From contig CAYLPJ010000001.1 of NCBI GenBank assembly GCA_964385465.1, forward strand, positions 62,001 through 126,000: DNA of 64,000 bases, written 5' to 3'. Origin of the DNA: CAYLPJ01 sp964385465. GTDB lineage: Bacteria; Planctomycetota; Phycisphaerae; SM23-33. The translations under genes were made by a program, and so were the position numbers. Positions 10,553 to 19,917 of the stretch are shown here, in pieces. Position 1 is the stretch's first letter. Each line of letters opens with the position of its first letter. The notes beneath the pieces are model-generated. The model saw only the letters and a program-made list of their open reading frames with translations, was not told the origin of the DNA and did not search any database.

Positions 10553-10686
10553 GCCCACGGGTGTTACCAGAGACGCCCGGCTGCCGCAAGGGCCGCTGCG
10601 CATTCGATGACCGTTTGGCCTGCCAAGCCCCCACCCCCGAGCCACTGGCACCGCCATGCCGGCTGTCGCCTGGCAGGGGCAGCCAC

Positions 10687-11349
10687 TCAGAGCGTCTGGC
10701 GGCCGACGGGCTCGGGCTCGCGGAACGGATACCGCCGCCGCGCGGGCCTGGGCGCGATGATCTTCTCGGTCGGGGCGTAGATGACGCCCTTGGCGTCCAT
10801 TCGTCTGTGGGCCATTTCGGCCGCCTCGGGCCGGAGTGTCAGGACGGCGTCCCTGGCAAGGATGACACCGAAGCCGCGGCTCCGCAGGCCTACCGCCGCC
10901 TGGACGATGCCCCCGGCGACGCCGGCGCCACAGATAACGAACGTAGCCGGCGGCAGTTCGGTGATCAACCGCTCAGCCCGGGCGTGGCGGAACAGGTCCG
11001 GGTGACGCCTTTCGATGATAACCTGTTGATACTGCCGGAAGATATGATCCGGCAGGTCTGTGGTGTTCCGCAGGCCCAGGTCAATCCGCCGCGAGAGCAC
11101 CGTCTTGGGCGCCTTTCGCTCGCCTTCGGTGTCCTCGATGCAATGCGGTTCGTCGGCCAGGGGGCCTGTCTCGTTGGGGCGCACGCGCAGCACCGTGCTG
11201 AGCACGGGTATGCTCTCCTCCCTCGCCCAGGAGAACAGCCGGTAAATGTGCCGGGCCGCCGCGCGAGACCGCTTCCCGTACCACCGGCCCCCGGGGGAGA
11301 AGAAGTCCCGCTGGCATTCGATGTCCAGGAGAATGCGATCAGGTTCCAT
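10687..11349 (-). CDS. Isochorismatase-fold protein, catalytic residues replaced
   Basis: 220 residues from ATG 11349, chosen because GAGGG lies 5 nt upstream; an upstream in-frame ATG at 11415 also exists. The fold signature is readable: a first strand LLDIECQRDFF near residue 8, a central ERR segment, and a late GAGVAGGIVQAA segment before a strand ending ILARDA. In active cysteine hydrolases the first motif is DxQxDF and the late one carries the nucleophilic Cys. Here the Asp aligns with Glu and the Cys with Gly. It is probably not a classical hydrolase and may be a binding or regulatory relative. It is divergent from rph. Confidence 0.65.
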   Translation of the reverse strand: MEPDRILLDIECQRDFFSPGGRWYGKRSRAAARHIYRLFSWAREESIPVLSTVLRVRPNETGPLADEPHCIEDTEGERKAPKTVLSRRIDLGLRNTTDLPDHIFRQYQQVIIERRHPDLFRHARAERLITELPPATFVICGAGVAGGIVQAAVGLRSRGFGVILARDAVLTLRPEAAEMAHRRMDAKGVIYAPTEKIIAPRPARRRYPFREPEPVGRQTL

Positions 11350-11527
11350 AATGCCCTCGCAATCCATCTCGGGCCGGGCCGTCCGCCCGACCCGCTCACA
11401 CGTCATTGTAGTCACACCACAGGGGACACGCGTACCGATGAAACGTTGGTCGTCAGCCCTGTGCGCCTCTCATTACGCAAAGAAAAGAGGACAAGTTCGG
11501 TGTGATTGCCTCCGGCGGAAGTTCTCC

Positions 11528-11556
11528 TGCACAGGCAGCCGGCGATTCGATACACT
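11528..11556 (+). promoter_or_regulatory. Candidate leaderless promoter of rph
   Basis: TGCACA (11528-11533), a 17-bp spacer and TACACT (11551-11556). ATG 11563 follows after only 6 nt, where transcription would be expected to start, and there is no Shine-Dalgarno in between. Confidence 0.45.
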
Positions 11557-11562
11557 GTCACG

Positions 11563-12294
11563 ATGGTCACGACCTGCCGACACGACGGACGCCGCGCCGG
11601 GGACCTCAGGCCGGTACGGATCACTCGGGACTTCCTGCCCGCCGCGGATGGCTCGTGCCTGATCGAAGCCGGGCGGACCCGGGTGATCTGCACCGCCAGC
11701 GTCGCCGAAGGTGTGCCCGCCTGGCGCCAGGGCAGCGGCGCGGGCTGGGTGACCGCCGAATACGGCATGCTGCCGGCCTCGACGGGCCGGCGGAAGGCTC
11801 GCCCGGCGGGAAAGCCGGACAGCCGCGGCGTGGAGATCCAGCGACTGATCGGGCGTGTGCTCCGGACGGTCGTCCGCCTCGACCGCCTGGGCGAACGCAC
11901 GATCACGCTGGACTGCGACGTTCTCCAGGCCGATGGCGGGACGCGAACCGCCGCCATCACCGGGGCGTACGTCGCGCTGAAGCTCGCCGTCAGGAAGGCC
12001 CTCGATGACGGGAGAGTCCCCGCCGATCCCGTCCGGGGGGCCGTCGCGGCCGTGTCTGTCGGCGTCGTCGACGGCCGGGCTGTGCTCGACCTCGACTACG
12101 CCGAGGATTCCGCCGCCGAGGTGGACATGAACGTGGCCATGACCGGCGGGGGCAAGTACGTGGAAATCCAGGGAACCAGCGAGGGCGAGCCGTTCGGAAC
12201 CGGGCAGTTGGAAACGATGCTCCGCCTGGCCCGGCGGGGCATCCGCAAGCTGCTGACCGCCCAGAAACAGGCCCTCGCCGACGAGAACGGGTGA
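11563..12294 (+). CDS. rph: Ribonuclease PH
   Basis: A phosphate-dependent 3'-5' exoribonuclease that trims tRNA 3' ends. The protein has 243 residues, near the family norm. Family features include an N-terminal R-x-D-G-R segment at about 6-10, the R-G-V-E-I-Q-R-L-I-G-R segment and the core motif L-D-C-D-V-L-Q-A-D-G-G-T-R-T. The ATG at 11563 fits homologues; the frame is open further upstream but without family sequence. The stop overlaps a possible GTG start of the next gene. The rph-rdgB association is common in bacteria; here a secreted-protein gene sits between them. Confidence 0.95.
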   Translation: MVTTCRHDGRRAGDLRPVRITRDFLPAADGSCLIEAGRTRVICTASVAEGVPAWRQGSGAGWVTAEYGMLPASTGRRKARPAGKPDSRGVEIQRLIGRVLRTVVRLDRLGERTITLDCDVLQADGGTRTAAITGAYVALKLAVRKALDDGRVPADPVRGAVAAVSVGVVDGRAVLDLDYAEDSAAEVDMNVAMTGGGKYVEIQGTSEGEPFGTGQLETMLRLARRGIRKLLTAQKQALADENG

Positions 12295-12299
12295 CCGAC

Positions 12300-13598
12300 A
12301 TGACTGCACGCCGCATCGCGAGAATCGCCGTCGTGCTCCTGCTGGCTTCCGGGCCGGTCCTGGCCTGGCCGCGGGGCAAGGCCCCCGAGCCCCGCGCGGG
12401 AGGGCTCTTCGATATCTTCAAGAAGAAGGCCGACACGTCCGGCGGCGACGAGAAGGGCACGTACAGCGTCCTGCTGTTCGTCTGCCGCTCCCCGGCCGGG
12501 CACATCCAGCAGGCGAAGTACTACAAGCAAGCCACCGAGAAGCACGCCGGCTGGGACCACATGTTCATCATCCACAAGCAGGATCACAGCCTGCTGTACT
12601 GGGGCAAGTACAGCACGGTGGAGGCCGCGTCGGACAACCTCAAGAAGGCCAAGGAGTACGTCACGCCGGCGGGAGTGAAGGTCTTCGCCAAGGCGATCGT
12701 CGTGCCGCTGCCCGGCGCCAAAGACCCGGGGCCGGACGAGTGGAACCTCGACCGCGTGCCGGAGAAGTACCGCTACACCGTGTTGCGAGCGGCCTTCTAC
12801 GACGTCCCCGAGGCGGACTACGTCGGCCGCAAACAGTTCGCCGTCGACTACTGCCGCCAACTCCGCGAAGACGGCGTGGAGGCGTACTTCAAACATGACT
12901 CGGCCCAGTCGATCGTGACGATCGGACTGTTCGGCCCCGAGGCCGTCGAGCTCATCCGCAAGGGCCCCAAGGTCGAGCGCAAGGTTCGGGACCCGCGGAT
13001 CAAGGCGGTCTTCAAGAGGTTCCCCGAGCTGGCGATCAACGGGCGGCAGAAGCTCGTCCAGGTGATCGACACCAAGACGCGCAAAGCGCGGATGATCCCC
13101 GCCAGCACGTACCTGATGGTCATCCCGCGATCCAAGGACGACGGCAAGTCGCAAGACGGTTCCGCGGTGGGGTCCGTGCCGGGAACCGTCGCATGCGAGC
13201 TGCACGTGATGAGCGTCGCCGACGGAAAGGTGCTTGCCACCGCCGGTGCCAGGGCCAAGGCCGCGAACCTCGAGGGCCTCGTTCGCGTGCTCGTCGCCGA
13301 ACTCAGCCAGGCCAAGGGGCTGGACAAGGACAAGCCGATTGCGGTGGTCGGCCTGCGCCCCCACGAGGCGGAGGAGGGCACCATCGCCACGTGCCGCGAG
13401 GCGGCCGCCAAGGCGACACTCTGCCTCCGTCAGCAAGGCTGGAAGCGCGTCAAGGACATGATCGACCTGTCCGACGAGCTCGGGACGGGGCGCGGGGGCT
13501 TCGCCAAGGTCGTGACCGGCGCGGCGAACGAAGGCAGGCTCGACGGCGTGACCTACGTGCTTACCGGGACCGCCCTGTTCCGAGCCAGCCGAAAGTAG
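12300..13598 (+). CDS. Secreted protein with two SPOR-like repeats, function unknown
   Basis: 432 residues with a clean signal peptide (MTARRIARIAVVLLLASG, cleavage near the alanine before WPRGK). Two segments of about 85 residues (about 50-145 and 155-250) share the pattern of a beta strand starting Y-S-V-L or Y-T-V-L, a helix of A and K residues, and a return strand. This resembles SPOR peptidoglycan-binding domains, but weakly. The C-terminal part has the strand-helix look of periplasmic lipoprotein assembly factors. The start could also be GTG 12291, which overlaps the rph stop. It probably acts in the periplasm or cell wall; its role is unknown. Confidence 0.6.
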   Translation: MTARRIARIAVVLLLASGPVLAWPRGKAPEPRAGGLFDIFKKKADTSGGDEKGTYSVLLFVCRSPAGHIQQAKYYKQATEKHAGWDHMFIIHKQDHSLLYWGKYSTVEAASDNLKKAKEYVTPAGVKVFAKAIVVPLPGAKDPGPDEWNLDRVPEKYRYTVLRAAFYDVPEADYVGRKQFAVDYCRQLREDGVEAYFKHDSAQSIVTIGLFGPEAVELIRKGPKVERKVRDPRIKAVFKRFPELAINGRQKLVQVIDTKTRKARMIPASTYLMVIPRSKDDGKSQDGSAVGSVPGTVACELHVMSVADGKVLATAGARAKAANLEGLVRVLVAELSQAKGLDKDKPIAVVGLRPHEAEEGTIATCREAAAKATLCLRQQGWKRVKDMIDLSDELGTGRGGFAKVVTGAANEGRLDGVTYVLTGTALFRASRK

Positions 13599-13620
13599 CC
13601 CGATCCCGGGAGAGGCAACC

Positions 13621-14268
13621 GTGGCCGAGAGAGAAATCGTCCTGGCGACCGGCAACCCGGGCAAGCTGCGGGAAATCCGCCAGGTCCTCGGGCCGTTAGG
13701 CGTCCGCGTGCTCGGGCTCGACGAACTGCCACCCATTCCCGAACCGCCCGAGACGGGCGATACCTTCGCCGAGAACGCCCGGCAGAAGGCCCTGGCCTAC
13801 GCGGCCGCGACCGGCCGGTGGTGCCTCGCCGACGATTCCGGCCTGGTGGTCGACGCCCTTGACGGCGCTCCCGGCATCCACAGCGCCCGCTACGCCGCCG
13901 ACCGCCTCGGGTCCGACGCCGATCGCTCCGCCCGAGATGCCGCCAACAATGCCAAGCTCCTTGAAGAGCTGGCCGAAACGTCCGACCAGCGTCGAACGGC
14001 CCGGTTCGTCTGCCACCTGGCCCTCGCCGAACCCGGGCGCGTGCTGCTCGATGCCGAAGGAACGGTGGAGGGGCGCATCCTCCGCGAGGCGCGCGGGACC
14101 AACGGCTTCGGGTACGACCCGCTCTTCCTGCTGCCCGATCTGGGACGAACGGCGGCCGAACTCGCCCCGGAGGCCAAGAACGCCGTCAGCCATCGGGGGG
14201 GCGCCGTCCGGCAATTCGCCGACAAGATCGCCGGGCTCCTCGCCAGCCCATCGGCCCGGGAGACGTGA
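13621..14268 (+). CDS. rdgB: XTP/dITP diphosphatase (RdgB/HAM1 family)
   Basis: Hydrolyses non-canonical purine nucleoside triphosphates such as dITP and XTP to monophosphates, keeping them out of DNA. It has 215 residues. The signature L-A-T-G-N-P-G-K-L-R-E-I is at the N-terminus, followed by the F-A-E-N-A-R-x-K-A helix, D-D-S-G-L-V-V-D-A and the G-F-G-Y-D-P-L-F motif near the C-terminus. The start is GTG 13621, with GGGAG 9 nt upstream. It is convergent with the membrane-protein gene that ends at 14289, leaving 20 bp between the stops. Confidence 0.95.
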   Translation: MAEREIVLATGNPGKLREIRQVLGPLGVRVLGLDELPPIPEPPETGDTFAENARQKALAYAAATGRWCLADDSGLVVDALDGAPGIHSARYAADRLGSDADRSARDAANNAKLLEELAETSDQRRTARFVCHLALAEPGRVLLDAEGTVEGRILREARGTNGFGYDPLFLLPDLGRTAAELAPEAKNAVSHRGGAVRQFADKIAGLLASPSARET

Positions 14269-14288
14269 CGAACCCGAAGCGCTGCGGC

Positions 14289-15065
14289 TCAGGCGGAGCC
14301 GGGATGCCTCCGTCGCAGCCCCGCCAGCCCGACCGCCAGGACCGCCAGCGCGGCGTGAGCCAGGGGGCAGGCGTACCAGAGGCTCGGAGGCGGCGCGGCG
14401 TCGTCGCCCAGCCGCGTGATGCGGTACAGAAAGCCCGACTCGTGCCAGACGAACCGCGCCCGCTCCGCGATGGCGGCAGAGACGCCGTAAAACGGGTTGG
14501 CGTGCACGGCCAGCGCGGCCAGCCCGGCGGCGGTCGGCCGGTCGGCGACGCGGAGGGCCCCACCGATCCAGAAGGGCGTGGCGAGGCAGGCCAGCAGGAT
14601 CATGGCCACGACCAGGGCCACGGCCGCTCGGGCCGGACCGGTGCGGGCCAGCCGGACCCAGGCTGCCGAGGCCAGGGCCATTGCGGCGAGGATGATGTAG
14701 GCCTTCGCCGCGGCCGGGAAGGTCACCTCCTCGCAGGCCGCCCAGAGCACGAGCAGCGTGACGCCTGAGGCGTCCACGGCCGCGCCGGCGCGAAGCAGTG
14801 CGGCGAAGCCGCCGGGGCCGGCGGCGGCCAGGGCCGGGGCGGCCAGGACAACCCACAACACGGTCGCGGCGAGGGTGGCCAGGGCTGCTTGACGGGGGGG
14901 AAGGCCCAGCCAGACGGCGGCGAGGAACACCCCGAGCTCGACGACGAGCGTGGCGACAACGGTGGCCGCCAGAGCGGGCCAGAGCCGCCTAAGCAGGGCA
15001 CGGAGACTCTCGTCGGCCGTGTCGGCCGCGTCGGCGGCGGGCGGGGGCGTCGGCCCGGAGGTCAT
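14289..15065 (-). CDS. Polytopic membrane protein, function unknown
   Basis: 258 residues with about six hydrophobic segments rich in A, L and V. The first is near residue 30 and the last near 240. The composition and lack of charged motifs resemble Yip1-type or other small integral membrane proteins of planctomycetes. A soluble loop of about 50 residues before the last helix contains W, Y and P residues. ATG 15065 starts 4 bp after the stop of the YdjY-domain gene, so the two are probably co-transcribed and may function together. Confidence 0.6.
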   Translation of the reverse strand: MTSGPTPPPAADAADTADESLRALLRRLWPALAATVVATLVVELGVFLAAVWLGLPPRQAALATLAATVLWVVLAAPALAAAGPGGFAALLRAGAAVDASGVTLLVLWAACEEVTFPAAAKAYIILAAMALASAAWVRLARTGPARAAVALVVAMILLACLATPFWIGGALRVADRPTAAGLAALAVHANPFYGVSAAIAERARFVWHESGFLYRITRLGDDAAPPPSLWYACPLAHAALAVLAVGLAGLRRRHPGSA

Positions 15066-15069
15066 CGCC

Positions 15070-16260
15070 TCACTCCGCGTCGCCCGCCGGCTGCGTGGAC
15101 GCTCGGTACTTCGCCTCGGCGGCCTTGAGGTGGGCGGCATATTCGGCCAGGAGCGCCTTCCGCGCCTCCAGGGCCTTGAGTTCCATGTCGATCTGGTCCA
15201 GCGTGCGGCGGGCCCGCTCGGCCGGGTCGTGGATCAGCTCCTCGGCATGGGCAAACCGGTCTTCCCACTCGGCCAGGGCGCCGCGGGCCTGCTCGGGCGT
15301 GCGCGGAAGCACCTCGCCGAGGGCCGTCAGCCGCTGGTAAACGAAATCCCGCACGCCCGCGATCCGAAGCGACGTGTGGGCGGCCTCCACGTCATGCACC
15401 AGCGCGCGCCCGGCCGCACGGATGACCACCTGCCCGCGCTCGTGCCGCGCGAGGTACTTCATGCCCCATGCTTCCAGCCCGGGCAGATCGACGCCTTTGC
15501 CATCGATCCGCATCCGCCCCTTGGCGTCGATCTCCAGCAGCGCGCGTGCGTGTGCCGCCGTCGGCCCGCCGGGCAGGGCGGCGAAGACCACCTCGACCTT
15601 CGTGCCCTCGGCGGGAATGGCGTCACCCTTGGCGAAGACCTCGCGCAGCCGATCCACGTTGGAGCTGCGAAAGGGAACGTCCACCACGGCCGAGGCAAAA
15701 TTGGACACCGACACGATCTCACCGTCCTGCTCGGCCCAGTAGGTGCCGTCGGGCAGGACCTCCGAACCGACGAAGATCCAGTCGGTGATCTGCCGGCCCT
15801 CCTGGCCGCCCGGGCCGGTCAGCCAGCTCCCCGCCGGGGCGGCGTGAGCCTTGCCCTTGGCGTCTTTCCACTTCAGCGTGCAGTGCAGCTTCGCCCCGGC
15901 CGGCGGAAGGAACTGGGCGTCCATGCTCTCGCCGGTCCATCGGGCAGGCTTTCCGGGCGTCAGCCCGAGCGTCAGAAAGGCCGCATGAAGGTGCGACGCT
16001 CGCGCCTTGGTATGCAGGATGCTCTCGTGGGTCTTGGTCTGCCAGGCGACCACAAGGAATTCCAGCACGCCTTCGCGACGACAGACGTTGGCATCGAACG
16101 ATACGGTCCGCGCGACGGGGTCCACGCGGACGAGGCCGATGCGGGCGATCTTCCCTGGCTGCGTTGCCGCCGGGGCGGTGGTGGGCCCGGCCGCGGAGGC
16201 CGGCCCCGCGAGCAGGCCGGCCAGGGCCATGGCGAACACGGCGTATCGGATCGGGTTCAT
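15070..16260 (-). CDS. Secreted YdjY-domain protein
   Basis: 396 residues with a signal peptide (about 1-23, MALAGLLAGPASA) and a threonine/alanine/proline linker. A YdjY-like domain of about 150 residues follows, marked by V-C-R-R-E-G-V-L-E-F-L-V and a W-I-F-V-G-S motif. The second half carries an E-V-V-F-A-A-L and D-A-K-G-R-M-R-I-D-G-K segment reminiscent of ExbD-like biopolymer-transport domains, then a long charged helix to the C-terminus. YdjY domains are common in planctomycetes and lack an assigned function. The gene lies directly downstream of the secretin terminator. Confidence 0.75.
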   Translation of the reverse strand: MNPIRYAVFAMALAGLLAGPASAAGPTTAPAATQPGKIARIGLVRVDPVARTVSFDANVCRREGVLEFLVVAWQTKTHESILHTKARASHLHAAFLTLGLTPGKPARWTGESMDAQFLPPAGAKLHCTLKWKDAKGKAHAAPAGSWLTGPGGQEGRQITDWIFVGSEVLPDGTYWAEQDGEIVSVSNFASAVVDVPFRSSNVDRLREVFAKGDAIPAEGTKVEVVFAALPGGPTAAHARALLEIDAKGRMRIDGKGVDLPGLEAWGMKYLARHERGQVVIRAAGRALVHDVEAAHTSLRIAGVRDFVYQRLTALGEVLPRTPEQARGALAEWEDRFAHAEELIHDPAERARRTLDQIDMELKALEARKALLAEYAAHLKAAEAKYRASTQPAGDAE

Positions 16261-16314
16261 CTGGAGCCTTTCATCCCGGGCAGGGCGGTCGCAAGGTTTC
16301 CGTGTCTTTCAATG

Positions 16315-16355
16315 CAAAACGGGCCGCGGCGTCCCGGAGGAGCATCGCGGCCCGT
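16315..16355 (-). terminator. Intrinsic terminator after the secretin gene
   Basis: A perfect 10-bp inverted repeat, ACGGGCCGCG (16319-16328) and CGCGGCCCGT (16346-16355), encloses a 17-nt loop. On the minus strand the stem is followed at once by TTTT. It lies about 28 bp downstream of the secretin stop. Confidence 0.75.
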
Positions 16356-16383
16356 AGTGTGCGTGGGATCGCCCGAACGGGCG

Positions 16384-19300
16384 TCAGGGCAGGCGCGGCT
16401 CTTCGACGTAGAGCTTCTCGTTCCGCTCGGCCTGCTCGTTGATCATGATCTTGGGCTTGACGAGGATCAGCAGCGTCCGCTCGTCGCGGACGGTCGCCCG
16501 GTTGTTGAACATGCGGTTGATCACCGGGATCTTGCTGAGCACCGGCGCGCCCATCTCCCGCTCGGCCTCGCCGGCGAGGCGCTGCCCGCCGAGCATGAGC
16601 GTCCCGCCGTCGGGCACCGAGACCGTCGTCTGGAGGTCCTGAACGCTGACGGTCGGCAACTGGATGATCCCGCCGTCGGTCAGGATCGCCAGCGGATCGC
16701 CCTCCTGGTTGGACACCTGCGGCCGGACGGTCATCATCACGTACCGCCGGTCGGCCGACGCGGTGGCAGCCACGTCGAGCACGGCGCCGGTGGGGATGTA
16801 GTCGATCACCGGCCGGTACGCGGTCGCGTTGCCGGAAACCACCGGGATGTACTCGCGCACGTACGCCTGCTGACGGGCGACGGTGATGTAGGCCCGCTGG
16901 CTGTTGGAGAGGGTGATCTTCGGGGCGGTCAACTGCCGGGTCGTCGCGTGGGCCTGGGTGGCCTGGATGAGGAAGTCCACCTGGATGTCGTCCAGGAACG
17001 TCCCGCCGACGCTCAGGGCCGGGCCGTTGTCCTCGACGTCCAAGCCGATGTTGCTGCCCACCAGGGTCTGAAGGCCCGAGACGAAGGCCGCGCTGCCCTG
17101 CTTGACGCCGACCGGGCTGTACTTGCTCTTCTGGCTCGTCTGCACAGGCCAGGGGCTCGCGCCGGTCTGCGGGAAGTTCGAGGTCAGGGTCCCGCCGGTC
17201 GGCGTGTAGGTCGGGACCGTCGCGCCCGTCCACGGGTCGACCACCGTCGCGCCGTTCGCCCGCTGGAGGTTCGAGCCGATGTTGAAGTAGAAGTCCAGGT
17301 CCACGCCCACGCTGTTGAGGAAGCCCGAGTCCACGACGATGAACCGGGCCTCGATCATGATCTGGATGGTCTTGGCCTCGCGAAGCTTCTCGATCAGCTC
17401 CGAAAGGGCCTGGTGGTTCTCAGCCGTCTGGGTTACGACGAGCTGGCCGTTGAGCACCTGGATGAAGCCCATGCCGACGCCGCCGGCCTGCGGGTCGCCC
17501 CAGGAATCGCGGTCGATGGCGTTCTTCACGAGGTTGATGAAGTCCTCGGTGAGCTTCTCCTTGGTGATCTCATCCTCCTCGTCCAACCCGCCGGTATCTT
17601 CCTCGAAAATCCCGCCGCTGCTGCCGCCGCCGCCGCTGCCGTTGGCCGACAACTGCGAGGCCTCCTCCATCTCGATGCGCGGGCCTTCGAAGTCCGGCAC
17701 GGGGACCAGCAGGTCGCGGATGTCGTAGACGCGGCGGATGGGTTCGCGGGCGAGGTCGGCCTTGGTGGAGATCGTCAGCACGCCGCCCTCGATGACGTAG
17801 CGGAGTTCGGCGTCGGCGCCGGCGGCGGCACCGCTGACGTCCCGCAGGACCAGGTCCAGCGCCCGCTTGACGCTGATGCGTCGCACGTCCACGCTGACCT
17901 TCGTGCTCTGTTCGAGCCCCGCAGCCTGAAGGGCGCGCCAGTTGACGTGGATGTTCGCGTCGGAGTACTCGCGGAGGAACTGGACGACGTCCTTGAAGTC
18001 GATGTCGGCAAAGCTCAGCCGTTCGATTTCGCGGCGGAGCTTCTCGCGGACGGCGGCGTCGGCCTCGCTCTCGCCGGCGGCGGAGGCTTGGACCTCCTTG
18101 CGCATCTCGGTCAACTGCCGCCAGTTCTTCGGGTACCGCAGGTACTGATACCAGGGGATTTCGGCTTTGCGGAGGTCCCAGAGGCTCTTGGCCTCCTCGA
18201 CGCGCTGCGTGCGGAACGCCGAGACGTCCTTGAGCAGCAGGTCGAACTCGACGAGCACCTCCCGCTGCTGCTCGGCCCACTTGTTGTCCGGGTCGATCAG
18301 CAGGACCTGGTCGATGATCTCGAGGGCCTGGCCGTACTGCTTCTGCGACCGCAACGTCTGCGCCCGCTCGGTGAGCGTCTCGATCTTCCGCTTGAGCTTC
18401 CGCTGTTCCTCGATGCGGCGCTGGGCCTGGATACGCTCGATCTCGGCCTGCTCGGAGGCGGCCTTGGCCTTGTTGAACGCGTCGCGCTTCATCGCGATGA
18501 GCTTCAGCAGGTCCTCGATGCGGGCGTACTGGTTGCGGTACTCGGTCGCGCCGAAGAAGCTCCGCTTGGCCTGGAGAATATCCATGGCCGTGCGGGCCTG
18601 CTGCTCGGCGTTGTTGAAGTCGGTGACCTTCTCGGCGGCGGCCAACTGGTCGCGGGCCTTGTCCACCGCCTCGTTGATCGAGACAAGGGCCTCCTGCCGG
18701 GCGATCATCTTCTGGCGCTGGAGCCGGCTGAGGATGCCGGCCTCGCCGGCGCTGGTCATGGACTTCAGCCGGGCGGCGTGCTTGAGCAACTGGTCGGCCT
18801 CGTGGAGGTCCGGATCAAGCTCCTTGGCCATCTGGAAGTACCGCACGGCCTGGTCGGCGTTCTTGTCGTCAAGGGCCTTCTTGCCCATGGCCAGCATGTC
18901 GCGGGCCTTGGCCTTGCGGCGCTGGAGCTCGCCCATCGTGCGGCTGGGGGCGACGGGTTCCTGCGCCGGCTCGGCCACCGGGGCGGGGGAAGCGGCGACG
19001 GGCGTCGGCTCCGGCTCGGGCGCCGCCGTGACGATCACGGCGGGGGCCGGCTCGGGTGCGGGGGCCGGCATCGGCTTGGGCTCGGGCTTCGGGGCCGGAG
19101 CCGGGGCCGGGGCCGGCTCAGGAGTCACGTCGATGACCGGCACGGGCTCACCGGCCGGGGTCGTCGGAGCCGTCGGGGCCGCAGCCGGCATGGGGGCCAC
19201 GATCTCGGGGCCGGGCTGGCGAACCGGCGCGGGCTCGGGAGTGGCGGTCTCGACGGGCTTGGGCGCCGGGGCCGCGGTGACTGCGGGTTCCGGTTCAGGC

Positions 19301-19917
19301 TTCGGTGCCGGCTCGGGCATGGGCGCGACGGCCGGCTTCGGCTCGGGCTTGGGCGCCGGCTCGGGCGTGACGACCTCGGCGGGCTTCGGTTCGGGTTTGG
19401 GGGCCGGCTCGGGGGTGGCAACCGGCTCGGGTTCGGGCTTGGGCTTCGGCGGCGGGGTGGTTGCGGCGGCAACGACCTCTTTGCGCTTCTGCGCGAGGGC
19501 GAGTTGGGCCCGGGCGTCCCTACGGGTGGCCTCGTCGAGGAACTCGCTGGTGGCTGCCTGGGCGAAGCCCTGGATGGCATCGTCCAGCCGTCCGGCGGCG
19601 AGGGCTTTTTCGGCCGACCGATAGCTCTCCATCGCCGCCGCCTGCTTGCGGATGGCGTTGGGGACCTTGGCGAGGTACTCCTCGAGGTCCTTCTTCTCGG
19701 TGGCCTCGAGCGCCGCCTCGTTGGCCTTGACGATCTCGCTGACCTTCAGCAACGTGGCCTGAGCCTGCTTGAAGTTGTAGGCCTTGTATTGCGAGAGGCC
19801 CTGCTTGAGCAACAGACTGGCTTGGTCGGAGTCGGCGTCCTGGGCCAGCGCCGCAGCACCGATCACGAGGCCGGCAACGATCCAGGCATAGCGGAGGGAT
19901 GGACGTCCAATCAGCAC
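16384..19917 (-). CDS. Secretin (type IV pilus PilQ / type II GspD-like) with TPR and proline-rich linker
   Basis: An outer-membrane secretin of about 1177 residues, unusually long. After a signal peptide (about 8-25) there are TPR-like helices (to about 150), then a P-E-P-x-P-K-type linker of about 180 residues. A second TPR/coiled-coil block follows to about 650, then an N-domain with the STN-like F-x-D-I-D-F-K-D-V-V-x-F-L-R pattern. The C-terminal secretin domain shows V-P-D-G-G-T-L-M-L-G-G and P-V-L-S-K-I-P-V-I-N-R-M-F-N-N. The start is GTG 19917, supported by AAGGAG 7 nt upstream. It follows the PilM-PilN, PilO and PilP-like genes, forming the outer-membrane end of that complex. Confidence 0.92.
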   Translation of the reverse strand: MLIGRPSLRYAWIVAGLVIGAAALAQDADSDQASLLLKQGLSQYKAYNFKQAQATLLKVSEIVKANEAALEATEKKDLEEYLAKVPNAIRKQAAAMESYRSAEKALAAGRLDDAIQGFAQAATSEFLDEATRRDARAQLALAQKRKEVVAAATTPPPKPKPEPEPVATPEPAPKPEPKPAEVVTPEPAPKPEPKPAVAPMPEPAPKPEPEPAVTAAPAPKPVETATPEPAPVRQPGPEIVAPMPAAAPTAPTTPAGEPVPVIDVTPEPAPAPAPAPKPEPKPMPAPAPEPAPAVIVTAAPEPEPTPVAASPAPVAEPAQEPVAPSRTMGELQRRKAKARDMLAMGKKALDDKNADQAVRYFQMAKELDPDLHEADQLLKHAARLKSMTSAGEAGILSRLQRQKMIARQEALVSINEAVDKARDQLAAAEKVTDFNNAEQQARTAMDILQAKRSFFGATEYRNQYARIEDLLKLIAMKRDAFNKAKAASEQAEIERIQAQRRIEEQRKLKRKIETLTERAQTLRSQKQYGQALEIIDQVLLIDPDNKWAEQQREVLVEFDLLLKDVSAFRTQRVEEAKSLWDLRKAEIPWYQYLRYPKNWRQLTEMRKEVQASAAGESEADAAVREKLRREIERLSFADIDFKDVVQFLREYSDANIHVNWRALQAAGLEQSTKVSVDVRRISVKRALDLVLRDVSGAAAGADAELRYVIEGGVLTISTKADLAREPIRRVYDIRDLLVPVPDFEGPRIEMEEASQLSANGSGGGGSSGGIFEEDTGGLDEEDEITKEKLTEDFINLVKNAIDRDSWGDPQAGGVGMGFIQVLNGQLVVTQTAENHQALSELIEKLREAKTIQIMIEARFIVVDSGFLNSVGVDLDFYFNIGSNLQRANGATVVDPWTGATVPTYTPTGGTLTSNFPQTGASPWPVQTSQKSKYSPVGVKQGSAAFVSGLQTLVGSNIGLDVEDNGPALSVGGTFLDDIQVDFLIQATQAHATTRQLTAPKITLSNSQRAYITVARQQAYVREYIPVVSGNATAYRPVIDYIPTGAVLDVAATASADRRYVMMTVRPQVSNQEGDPLAILTDGGIIQLPTVSVQDLQTTVSVPDGGTLMLGGQRLAGEAEREMGAPVLSKIPVINRMFNNRATVRDERTLLILVKPKIMINEQAERNEKLYVEEPRLP

